Shown in pieces: positions 1 to 7,476 of a stretch of 42,035 nucleotides of DNA (positions are counted from its first letter, which is position 1; every line of letters starts with the position of its first letter). Source of the stretch: Candidatus Poribacteria bacterium (GTDB lineage: Bacteria; Poribacteria; WGA-4E; WGA-3G). Made by a program: the position numbers and the translations under genes. The stretch covers positions 1 to 42,035 of the forward strand of contig RKRR01000193.1 in assembly GCA_007571305.1 (NCBI GenBank), in the 5' to 3' direction. The notes under the pieces are model-generated. The model was not told where the DNA came from and did not search any database. It saw only the letters and a list, made by a program, of their open reading frames with translations.

Positions 1-281
1 TAACAGGGTATAATATCATTAAATTCAATTAAAATCATAAAAAATAATGTTTGACGCTATCACATTTAATGTACATCACCATCATTCGGTCCACTTCTGG
101 GTAGAGCGGATGAGGGTAAATAAATAAACATTCCTGATACAAAGCAAGTTTAACTTGTTTGGACCCTGGTAAACAAGCCGCTCTCCTCCGTGCCGCGTTG
201 TCGGTGCGTGCGAGAAAAAGAGCAAACTGTTTACTGGGTTTTTTTTTGACTTTTTTCAATACCGCAAGGAAAAATTAAAAT

Positions 282-1718
282 ATGGAAAAATTTGAGAAAC
301 CTGCTGGGACGAACGATTTTTTGCCTGATCAAATGGTTCAGCGGAATTTCGTTGAAAATATTGTTCGTGAAACCTTTGAAACTTACGGATATGCCCAGGT
401 TCAGACCCCGCTGTTTGAATCCTTTGCCCTATTATCTGCACAATCAGGCGAAGAGATCCGTCACAAGATGTTCACGTTTGTCGGTTCGGATCGGGTGGAT
501 TATGCCCTTAGACCTGAGTTGACTGCACCTGTCTGTAGACTCATTGCCAATGGAGACCTAAAACACCTTCCCTATCCATATAAACTTTATTACATCGGGC
601 AATGCGTCCGACAGGAACCGATGACCGATGGTGCGGAAGTAAAGCGGGAATTCCGACAAGCAGGGGTTGAACTTATTGGACCTGCTTCTGCCCACGCCGA
701 CGCTGAAATTATTACGATTCCGATTCGAGTCCTGGAGAAACTCAACGTCTTACAGACAACGTTAAAAATTGGCAACACAAGGGTCTTCCGCGAGATTTTC
801 AAACAGGGTGCCCTTGATCCGAAAGACCAAGCCGAAATGATCTGGGACATAGACCATCTTGTAAGCCTCCGTAACGAAAGCGAACTCTGGGATCTGGAAA
901 CACTGCGAGATGCCCTCAACATGCTGCGCCGTTTGCAAGGGGCTGACTTTCAAGGTGCTTACAAACTTGAGACCGCTTCGATTCAGGAATTAACCGAAAG
1001 CACCGTCCCCGCTTTCGCGGAAAAGTTACCGATGATTGCTGAGGAGACTTATAAGGCGAGATGGCACCGTTATTTTAATGTTTCTGAAGAGATAGCACAG
1101 TGTTGCATAGATGTCTCAAAGATTCGTGGTAATAAGAACACTGTGATGACAACGTGGGAGACGGGACTCGGCGATACTGCGCGAGCAGCACGTCAAGAAC
1201 TGCTCGCCCTTTGTGACTGCTTGGAAAATTACGGTATCACAGACTTTGAAATTAATTTGGGTATCACACGCGGGTTCGATTTCTACACCGGTACGGTCTT
1301 TCAGATAGAATTACCTGAGCAGCGTCTGCCGCTCTGCGGGGGTGGAAGATACGACAACTTGATCGCCTCCTTCGGCGGTCCGGCGATGCCCGGTGCTGGA
1401 TTTGCGTTTCAATTTGACGCGCTTGTAGAGGCCTTCACTGATACGAACAAGGGAACTGTCAATGGCAGAAAAGACTACTTCATCGCAGCGGAAACATCTG
1501 AAGGCATTGCAGAAGCGCAACGACTCGCTGAAACGCTGCGGAAAGCAGGCAAGAACGTTGAGGTAGACTTGATGGAACGGGACCTGCAGGCACAGCAGGA
1601 TTATGCCAGCCAAGCGAACTACGATTATCTGCTCCGCTTGGTCCCCGATGAGCCGATGTACAAAATCCAAATCAAAACGGGTGACAGACAGATGGTCACT
1701 GTTGAAGACCTTCTATAA
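282..1718 (+). CDS. hisZ: ATP phosphoribosyltransferase regulatory subunit HisZ (HisRS paralogue)
   Basis: This 478-residue class II aminoacyl-tRNA-synthetase fold protein is predicted to be the regulatory partner of short-form HisG in the first step of histidine biosynthesis. A motif-2-like segment, REFRQAGVELIG (residues 122-133), replaces the RAERPQKGRYRQF form of true HisRS and is typical of HisZ. Also visible are RPELTAPVCR (77-86), TRGFDFYTG (329-337) and CGGGRYD (352-358). The C-terminal anticodon-binding-like part (about 398-478) is short. hisG follows and a separate, fully canonical hisS lies 1.3 kb downstream, so this copy is not needed for tRNA charging. The start follows an AAGGAAAA ribosome site. 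The Arg of the RGFDFYTG motif is kept, so a second HisRS is the alternative, which I consider less likely. Confidence 0.85.
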   Translation: MEKFEKPAGTNDFLPDQMVQRNFVENIVRETFETYGYAQVQTPLFESFALLSAQSGEEIRHKMFTFVGSDRVDYALRPELTAPVCRLIANGDLKHLPYPYKLYYIGQCVRQEPMTDGAEVKREFRQAGVELIGPASAHADAEIITIPIRVLEKLNVLQTTLKIGNTRVFREIFKQGALDPKDQAEMIWDIDHLVSLRNESELWDLETLRDALNMLRRLQGADFQGAYKLETASIQELTESTVPAFAEKLPMIAEETYKARWHRYFNVSEEIAQCCIDVSKIRGNKNTVMTTWETGLGDTARAARQELLALCDCLENYGITDFEINLGITRGFDFYTGTVFQIELPEQRLPLCGGGRYDNLIASFGGPAMPGAGFAFQFDALVEAFTDTNKGTVNGRKDYFIAAETSEGIAEAQRLAETLRKAGKNVEVDLMERDLQAQQDYASQANYDYLLRLVPDEPMYKIQIKTGDRQMVTVEDLL

Positions 1719-1742
1719 ATATTTTCCGGCACTTTATAAGAT

Positions 1743-1861
1743 AGGACTTACGCATGCTGCTCTTTTGTAGCATAACCTGTTAGGTTGTGTCAGGAAACTG
1801 TGTGTTTTTTGTCGGTTCGCCTGCTCAGAGACCGTGTTATTGCCAAAATCGCGTAAGTTCT
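1743..1861. repeat. Family A MITE-like element, copy 1
   Basis: A short element with inverted ends GGACTTACGC (left) and GCGTAAGTTC (right), inside TA on the left and a degenerate TG on the right. It carries one REP-like unit at 1767-1789 (GTAG on the + strand, stem AACCT, loop GTT, stem AGGTT). It fills the hisZ-hisG gap and creates a false upstream start for hisG. The same ends recur near 33.1 and 35.3 kb. Confidence 0.8.
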
Positions 1862-1894
1862 GATATGAGAAGTATGGAAGAAGGAGAATTTATA

Positions 1895-2674
1895 ATGCAA
1901 ACGAAATCACAAAGGACACTGAAACTACTTTTACCGAAAGGGAGCCTGCAGTCAGATACACTTGAAATGTTTCAACGTGCCGGCTACGAACTCAACGGTT
2001 ATACCGAAACGGATAGGTCTTATCGAGCAAGTTTCCACAATGATAGCGAATTTCAAATCAAAATTTCGCGCCCTCAAGAGATACCCGTCTACGTCGGCAT
2101 GGATGATTTCTACGATGTCGGAATTACCGGTCAAGATTGGGTCGAAGAAACCGATGCCGATGTTGAAGAAATCTTGCCTCTGGAATACGGACATATTGAT
2201 ATTATCCTCGCAGTGCGTGAAGAACGGGACGACCTTAACACGTTTGATGACCTCGTGAATTTCTCAGATAGAGACATCCGTATATCCACTGAATATCTGA
2301 ACATCGCCGAGAAATATATCCTTGAAAGGACAGAACACAGAGTCGCCCCTACGATTTTGACACCGTGGAAGCGACTTAACACCCTTGGGACTTATCAGTC
2401 GCCTATTACACTGATGCTGTCCTTTGGTGCCACTGAAGGGAAACCACCAGAAGAAGCGGATGCTATTATCGACAATTCTACAGCATCACGACGCACGCTC
2501 AAGGCGAATGCCCTTAAGGTGATTGAACTGTTGCGCGAATCTGAATCTACGCTTATCGCGAATCCAAAGGCACTCAGGGATTCATGGAAACAGGAGAAAA
2601 TTGAAGAACTGAAGCAGACCCTCCAGAAAGGTTTGCGAAGACGACGAAGTCAGGCACTTCCCGGACACATATAA
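1895..2674 (+). CDS. hisG: ATP phosphoribosyltransferase, short form (HisG)
   Basis: It catalyses condensation of ATP and PRPP to phosphoribosyl-ATP, the committed step of histidine synthesis. The protein has 259 residues, carries LLLPKGSLQ near the N-terminus, VGITGQDWVEE at about 75-85, and the PRPP-binding segment around GATEGKPPEEADAIID (178-193) followed by TASRRTLKANAL. It lacks the roughly 80-residue C-terminal regulatory domain of long-form HisG, consistent with dependence on the upstream HisZ. An open frame extends to 1787, but I chose ATG 1895 because AAGGAGAA lies at 1880-1887 and the homology begins there. The extra 36 codons would be translated from repeat copy A1. The C-terminal tail (LRRRRSQALPGHI) is basic and looks unconserved. 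Confidence 0.92.
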   Translation: MQTKSQRTLKLLLPKGSLQSDTLEMFQRAGYELNGYTETDRSYRASFHNDSEFQIKISRPQEIPVYVGMDDFYDVGITGQDWVEETDADVEEILPLEYGHIDIILAVREERDDLNTFDDLVNFSDRDIRISTEYLNIAEKYILERTEHRVAPTILTPWKRLNTLGTYQSPITLMLSFGATEGKPPEEADAIIDNSTASRRTLKANALKVIELLRESESTLIANPKALRDSWKQEKIEELKQTLQKGLRRRRSQALPGHI

Positions 2675-2682
2675 ACCGTAGG

Positions 2683-2945
2683 TTAACCCAAGTTGCCGGT
2701 TTGTAGCATAACCTGTTAGGTTGTGCCTCTTATAGTAGAACCCGAAAACAGGTTCACACTTGTAGCATAGGAGACCGTTGGTCTCCTGTGTCAGTACATA
2801 TAACTTCAGAGTTCACACGACCCTACAAGTGTATCAGTCATTACGGAATCTACTATAAACACGCAGGAAACCAACGGTCTCCTACGCTACGAAATGCTTG
2901 GGATGGGATGCCTAAATCTTGTGAGTAGCAACTTGCGTTAGGTTA
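2683..2945. repeat. Family B MITE-like element, copy 1, interrupted by a family C element
   Basis: The left end reads TAACCCAAGTTGC (2684 on) and the right end GCAACTTGCGTTA (2928-2940). REP-like units lie at 2703-2725 (+) and 2862-2890 (-). Between them a family C element (2731-2857) is inserted. Comparison with the uninterrupted copy at 19.1 kb shows the empty site as one TA. The whole hisG-hisS gap is this composite. Confidence 0.8.
2731..2857. repeat. Family C MITE-like element, copy 1, nested in family B
   Basis: The element runs from TAGTAGAACCCG (2733) to CGGAATCTACTA (2855) and is flanked on both sides by TA, which looks like a target-site duplication. It carries a REP-like unit at 2762-2790 with a perfect seven-pair GGAGACC/GGTCTCC stem around a GTT loop. 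The ends and TA flanks suit mobilisation by an IS630/Tc1-like transposase, although none is present in the window. Confidence 0.8.
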
Positions 2946-2984
2946 GCAAATTGGAAGGGAAGATCCCTTGAAGGAGGAAAACTT

Positions 2985-4310
2985 ATGGCAACCTTTATTA
3001 GACCCCGTGTTCCGCGCGGGATGCGAGATATTTTACCTGAGCAGATGATTCGCAGACAGTATGTGATAGATGTGATTCGGGACGTGTTCGAAGAATTTGG
3101 GTTTGAACCGTTGCAAACCCCTGCGCTTGAATTGTCTGAAGTGCTCACGGGTAAATACGGACCGGATGCTGAGAAACTCATCTATCAGGCAGGTCACGTG
3201 GGCGGTAAGGAGGACATCTCCCTCCGTTACGATCTTTCAGTGCCACTTTGCCGAGTTGTTGCTATGCATCCCCAACTCCCGAAACCATTTAAGCGATACC
3301 AAATCGATCCTGTCTGGCGAGCGGAACGTCCACAAAAAGGGCGCTATCGTCAATTCTTCCAGTGCGATGCGGATACCGTAGGAACCGAGAGCATGCTCGC
3401 TGATGCCGAAAATGTGAATCTCGTCTATCAAGTGCTCACTCGGCTCGGTTTCGAGCAATTCGAGGTTAACATCAATGACCGAAAATTAATCACTGGGATC
3501 GGGCAATTCGCTGGTGTGCCTACGGAACAACTTGGCGGACTTTACCGTTCTATTGATAAGTTAGATAAAATTGGAATTTCAGGAGTCAAGGACGAATTAG
3601 CGGAAAATCAGATCCCGGAACCTGTTATTGAGAAGTTGCTTGCGCTACTTCAGGTTGAAGGCACTGCGGCGACAGTGCTCAGCGCGCTCAAGGAACAACT
3701 TGGCGATTCTAAGATAGCGAGAGAAGGCATTGCGGAATTAGAAGAGTTGAATGGCTATCTCGAAACATTTGGAGTACCGGACAAGTTCTATAGGTTCAAC
3801 GTTTCAATGGTGCGCGGCTTGGAATATTATACCGGTCCGATCTATGAAACCGTTGTTGAGGAACCGAAAATTGGAAGCATCACTGGTGGTGGGAGATACG
3901 ATGAACTCATCGGAAGTTTCAGCAAACAGGGCTATCCAGCAACTGGTACCAGTTTCGGGATTGAACGAATTATTGATGTGATGGAGGAATTTGATATGTT
4001 CCCCGCTGCTGTAGGCAAAACGGTGACGCAGGTATTGGTTACTGTTTTCGATGCTGACCTCGCTCAGGAATCCCTGAAATTGGCAACGCTTCTGCGCCAA
4101 GACGGCATCCGTACAGAGGTCTACAGTCGTCAGACTCGCCTCAGCTCACAGATAAAATATGCGGATACAAAAGGTATTCCGTATGCTGTTATCCTTGGCT
4201 CTGACGAATTGGAGGCAGGCAACGTGGCGATTCGCAATCTCGCAAGCAGAAAGCAAGAAATTGTTCCGCGAGAGGAACTTGTGGCACATATCAAGCGATT
4301 ATCTTCATGA
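2985..4310 (+). CDS. hisS: Histidyl-tRNA synthetase
   Basis: It charges tRNA-His with histidine in the cytoplasm. The 441-residue protein has every HisRS hallmark: PRGMRDILP at the N-terminus, motif 2 RAERPQKGRYRQFFQCD (112-128), the histidine-binding VRGLEYYTG (276-284), motif 3 around GGGRYDELIG (301-310) and GTSFGIER, and a C-terminal anticodon-binding domain (about 345-441). The length is normal for the family. A strong AAGGAGG site sits just upstream of ATG 2985. It lies downstream of hisZ and hisG but is separated from them by 310 bp of repeats, so co-transcription is uncertain. Confidence 0.96.
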   Translation: MATFIRPRVPRGMRDILPEQMIRRQYVIDVIRDVFEEFGFEPLQTPALELSEVLTGKYGPDAEKLIYQAGHVGGKEDISLRYDLSVPLCRVVAMHPQLPKPFKRYQIDPVWRAERPQKGRYRQFFQCDADTVGTESMLADAENVNLVYQVLTRLGFEQFEVNINDRKLITGIGQFAGVPTEQLGGLYRSIDKLDKIGISGVKDELAENQIPEPVIEKLLALLQVEGTAATVLSALKEQLGDSKIAREGIAELEELNGYLETFGVPDKFYRFNVSMVRGLEYYTGPIYETVVEEPKIGSITGGGRYDELIGSFSKQGYPATGTSFGIERIIDVMEEFDMFPAAVGKTVTQVLVTVFDADLAQESLKLATLLRQDGIRTEVYSRQTRLSSQIKYADTKGIPYAVILGSDELEAGNVAIRNLASRKQEIVPREELVAHIKRLSS

Positions 4311-4349
4311 ACCCTTGAAACGACAACAGGATCCTGACGGTATTGAGAG

Positions 4350-5537
4350 ATGAAACGATTTTACCAATGCCCTAACTTCACCCTTTATATTCTGCTCCTC
4401 TGCTGCATTATTCAAGCAGCACAACTGACAATCGCCGGATGTAGTCATACAAAGCCGTATTATCACCCTGATATACCCGACAGTGCGAAACATGACGGTA
4501 AAACGGACGACATTCTCCGGTACCGCCTTTTGTTACTGGGTGATGGTGGAATACCGAAACCTGATGAACCTGTCCTGAAAACGCTCGGCGAATGGGCAAA
4601 GGATGACCCGACAAACACGAGTATTGTCTTTTTAGGAGACAACATGTATCCTGAAGGCATGACGGAACGCAAAAAACATGAAGCAGCGACCCGTCTTACA
4701 CCACAACTCACTGTTGCCAAATCTACAGGTGCCCATGGTCTCTTTATCCCCGGGAATCATGATTGGGCAAAAGGAAAAGCAGAGGGGCTTAGAGCGATCC
4801 TTGCACAAGAGAAGTTTATCAACGATGCCCTTGCTGATGAATCGAATTTTCTGCCATCTGGTGGCTCACCGGGTCCTGTTGCACTTGAACTCCCAAAAAC
4901 TAACCCTGTAGTACGACTCATCGTTCTGGACACGCAGTGGTGGCTCCATCAATATGAAAAACCGGAAAAATCACCTGAAACGGTGATAGCCGAACTCATA
5001 GGTATGTTAGATACGGAATTATCTGTCATCGTTGTTGGACACCACCCACTGGAAAGTTACGGCTCACACGGCGGCTTTTATGACTGGAAGGCACACCTTT
5101 TTCCTATCAGATTTATGAAAAGATGGCTCTGGATTCCGATACCGATAGTGGGTTCCGTTTATCCATACGCACGATGGCACCTCTATAGATCCGACCAAGA
5201 TATGAACAGCGCACAGAACAAAAATATGGTAGCACAACTCAATCGAGCATTTGCGACGCGCAAATCACCACCGCAAGGCCCACCATTTTTAATTTACGCT
5301 TCTGGACATGAACATTCCCTGCAGGTTTTGGAAGGCGAAGTTACGGATTATCTTCTCGTGAGTGGGGCGGCTGCGAGCCGAAAAGTAACAGAAGTGATGT
5401 CTGGAGAGAATACTCTGTTCGCACATCAACATACGGGTTTTATGGCGATAGATTTTTTTGACCATGGAAAAGTTTTATTGCGAGTCGTTGAGCCTGAAGG
5501 AAAAGGTGTCCTATTTCACCGATGGTTAACATATTAG
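4350..5537 (+). CDS. Secreted metallophosphoesterase (calcineurin-like), probable lipoprotein
   Basis: It is predicted to hydrolyse phosphate esters with a binuclear metal centre outside the cytoplasm. The 395-residue protein has a hydrophobic signal (about 9-28) ending in a lipobox-like IAG before Cys31. The calcineurin-like motifs follow in order: GDGG (64-67), GDNMY (96-100), GNHDW (135-139), GHH (230-232) and SGHEHSLQ (318-325). This resembles purple-acid-phosphatase-type or tartrate-resistant phosphatases. It starts 39 bp after hisS with only a weak GAGAG ribosome site. The substrate cannot be told from the sequence. Confidence 0.82.
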   Translation: MKRFYQCPNFTLYILLLCCIIQAAQLTIAGCSHTKPYYHPDIPDSAKHDGKTDDILRYRLLLLGDGGIPKPDEPVLKTLGEWAKDDPTNTSIVFLGDNMYPEGMTERKKHEAATRLTPQLTVAKSTGAHGLFIPGNHDWAKGKAEGLRAILAQEKFINDALADESNFLPSGGSPGPVALELPKTNPVVRLIVLDTQWWLHQYEKPEKSPETVIAELIGMLDTELSVIVVGHHPLESYGSHGGFYDWKAHLFPIRFMKRWLWIPIPIVGSVYPYARWHLYRSDQDMNSAQNKNMVAQLNRAFATRKSPPQGPPFLIYASGHEHSLQVLEGEVTDYLLVSGAAASRKVTEVMSGENTLFAHQHTGFMAIDFFDHGKVLLRVVEPEGKGVLFHRWLTY

Positions 5538-5710
5538 GATTTTTAGCAGTCAGGTTCGCAAAAAAATCTTTCCAGAATGCTCTACAAGCCCTCTGCAAAA
5601 GATGTCCCTCTATGGGTAACCCTACCAAAAAAATGTAAAGGCATTGTAATAGATCGAATGAATAACAATTTGCGTTACTTCATACATACATATATTCTTG
5701 TACATGCAAG

Positions 5711-5740
5711 AGGCAGGACATATCTTTGCCCTGCCTGCTT
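5711..5740. terminator. Possible terminator between convergent genes
   Basis: AGGCAGG (5711-5717) pairs with CCTGCCT (5730-5736) across a 12-nt loop and is followed by GCTTTT. It lies between the + strand phosphoesterase and the - strand small-protein pair. The T-run is short, so this is a weak call. Confidence 0.4.
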
Positions 5741-5764
5741 TTCATCTTATTCTATTTTTCGCCG

Positions 5765-6094
5765 TTAATTCTCTGTATGAGGTTTCTGGCGGGCGTACCT
5801 TAAAAATTCTATATCTCGGAGATACGGTTCTACCTCCTCTAATTCAAAGCGCATCTCCTGTAAATTTCCAACAATCCGATTCAAATCTGAATCCACCTGA
5901 CGGTAAGTCTGTTCGGCACTGCTTCGATTGTATCCCGACGTTCTCAGGGAATACGATGTTACCAACCAGACACATGTGAGTACGGTGATTGTTGTTGTCC
6001 CCCCAATTATCGCTACAATAGCGACAATCGCGGCTGTGAACTTGAAAATAAAGAAGAATACCAGTAAGAGAAAAATCAGTAGGAACACTAACAT
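5765..6094 (-). CDS. Small membrane protein with a charged C-terminal helix, unknown function
   Basis: The 109-residue protein is almost wholly hydrophobic in its first half, with a segment at 1-19 and a second at about 21-52. A soluble, charged, probably helical tail follows (about 60-105, rich in E, R, D, L). I do not recognise a family. The start is supported by AAGGAGGAG at about 6102-6110, which overlaps the stop of the upstream gene, so the two are likely translationally coupled. With its neighbour it forms a two-gene unit of membrane-anchored helical proteins. Confidence 0.65.
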   Translation of the reverse strand: MLVFLLIFLLLVFFFIFKFTAAIVAIVAIIGGTTTITVLTCVWLVTSYSLRTSGYNRSSAEQTYRQVDSDLNRIVGNLQEMRFELEEVEPYLRDIEFLRYARQKPHTEN

Positions 6095-6109
6095 ATCTGT
6101 TCTCCTCCT

Positions 6110-6346
6110 TTATTCGCTTACACCCTTGGCGATTTTGATGAGTCGTTTCACTTCTTTTTTGAGGGCCCCTACTTCTTTCTGAACGTCATTTACTTTCTGC
6201 TGCAGGACTTCTATCTCGCGTTGCGACGCTCCGCTTTTCAAACCCTTTTTCTTTTCAAAGTAGGAAGTCCCCATATATACACATCCAAGCGTTGTTACTG
6301 CAATACTTCCAAATATAATGGCAATAATCAGAACGATTTCTCCCAT
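6110..6346 (-). CDS. Small single-pass membrane protein with coiled coil (PspB-like topology)
   Basis: The 78-residue protein has one N-terminal membrane segment (about 4-27), a short basic linker (FEKKKGLK), and a heptad-patterned coiled coil (about 42-72) containing IEVLQQKVNDV and GALKKEVKRL. The size and layout recall the phage-shock protein PspB, but I see no diagnostic residues and no pspA or pspC nearby, so this is only a topological resemblance. GGAGGAT precedes the start. It is first of a two-gene unit, with 15 bp to the next start. Confidence 0.65.
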   Translation of the reverse strand: MGEIVLIIAIIFGSIAVTTLGCVYMGTSYFEKKKGLKSGASQREIEVLQQKVNDVQKEVGALKKEVKRLIKIAKGVSE

Positions 6347-6444
6347 TTCAGATCCTCCGACTTTCTAAAAAAATATAGTCTTATATTATTAGAGTCGTTA
6401 CACACGCAAACGATAGGAAAAAAATGGTGAGCCGATTTATTCCT

Positions 6445-7212
6445 TTAAACGAAATTTGATGCTGTCTCTTCATCTGGAAGTTGAAAAGGTTGTTGTGTAT
6501 TGTTCTTCTCAAGCAACCGGGCGACATCATAGCCTCTACGGAGGAGTTCGATTAAAAGCTCGTCATCTAAGGCATTATCCACTGAAGGTGACGTTTTGGC
6601 TCTTATGTCACCTTCAGAATGAACGGACATTGCCTCCGATGCCTCCCGAACACTGGCGTAATTGACTCCCAAATACTGCTGTGTTGTAACCACCTTTTTA
6701 TGCCCTAGCATTTCTTGGACAGCATAAATATCGTTTGTCTGTTCATAAAGACGTTGCGCATACGATTTCCGTAGGGAATGCGTGCCGAGTTTCCCGTTTA
6801 GTCCCGCCGTCTCAAATGCATCCTTTAGCACGTCATGTGCTGCTTTTCTCGTCATCGCCTGCCTGCCTTGTCCATTTCGGGATGGAAACAATGGGCGAGT
6901 CGGGTGAACGTTTTCATAGTATTCAAGATGCCAAGCGATGAGAACCTCTATCGCCTGCCTGCCGTCTACGTTGACGGGTACTGCTCTAGATACCTCACCA
7001 CCTTTTACAATATTTCGATCAAACAGCAAATCAGAGACGGGTTTGTCGTTCTGCCAGACATCATTCACTTTCAGGGCAATCAGTTCGCTAATGCGTCCAC
7101 CGACGGAAACCCCGAGCATAAACAGGCTCCTATTCCGAACAGCAAACGTCCCATCAAAAGCCGCTGATACCTTACGGATTTCAGCATTGTCTAAAGGTCT
7201 TGTACCTTTCAT
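6445..7212 (-). CDS. Tyrosine recombinase/integrase lacking the N-terminal core-binding domain
   Basis: It is predicted to catalyse site-specific strand exchange through a 3'-phosphotyrosine intermediate. All catalytic residues are visible in the 255-residue product: Arg40 (GGRISEL), Lys70 (NIVKGG), His145 and Arg148 (HSLRK), His171 (LGHKK) and Tyr180 (QQYLGV). The catalytic domain begins within about 10 residues of the start, so the usual N-terminal SAM-like arm/core-binding domain is absent. A C-terminal tail of about 70 residues follows the tyrosine. The start follows AAGGAG. No att site or phage genes are recognisable nearby. It could be an integron- or plasmid-type small recombinase, or a shortened XerC/D relative. 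Confidence 0.85.
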   Translation of the reverse strand: MKGTRPLDNAEIRKVSAAFDGTFAVRNRSLFMLGVSVGGRISELIALKVNDVWQNDKPVSDLLFDRNIVKGGEVSRAVPVNVDGRQAIEVLIAWHLEYYENVHPTRPLFPSRNGQGRQAMTRKAAHDVLKDAFETAGLNGKLGTHSLRKSYAQRLYEQTNDIYAVQEMLGHKKVVTTQQYLGVNYASVREASEAMSVHSEGDIRAKTSPSVDNALDDELLIELLRRGYDVARLLEKNNTQQPFQLPDEETASNFV

Positions 7213-7247
7213 ATAAAAACTCCTTATTTTTTATCAGTCCATACTAT

Positions 7248-7411
7248 TTACCCTAAGTTGCTACGGACACAATTTTAGAGAGGCATCTGCTATTTTCATT
7301 GAAAAACGCTCAGGATCCGTAGCACTTCATAACGTAGGAGACCGTTGATTTCCTGCGCCCGCAGAGGCAAAACCTAACAGGTTATGCTACAGCACTGGAA
7401 ACTTGGGTTAA
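7248..7411. repeat. Family B MITE-like element, copy 2
   Basis: Ends are TTACCCTAAGTTGC and AAACTTGGGTTAA. It holds a degenerate REP-like unit around 7333-7355 (GGAGACC, loop GTT, GATTTCC) and a good one at 7368-7390 (-). It lies between the recombinase and holA. Confidence 0.75.
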
Positions 7412-7476
7412 TATTTAAAACGAAATCAAATTCTATTGGTTTCTAAGTGTCCTGCTGGAGAAGGAGATCAGCCCTA

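Noticed and set aside
35..259. A 74-codon frame on the - strand before hisZ
   Set aside because: No ribosome site, no recognisable protein pattern and a low-complexity Lys-rich start. The first 281 bases hold no supported gene.
282..1718. Second histidyl-tRNA synthetase instead of HisZ
   Set aside because: The REFRQAGVELIG motif, loss of the RAERPQKGR motif and adjacency to short-form HisG favour HisZ.
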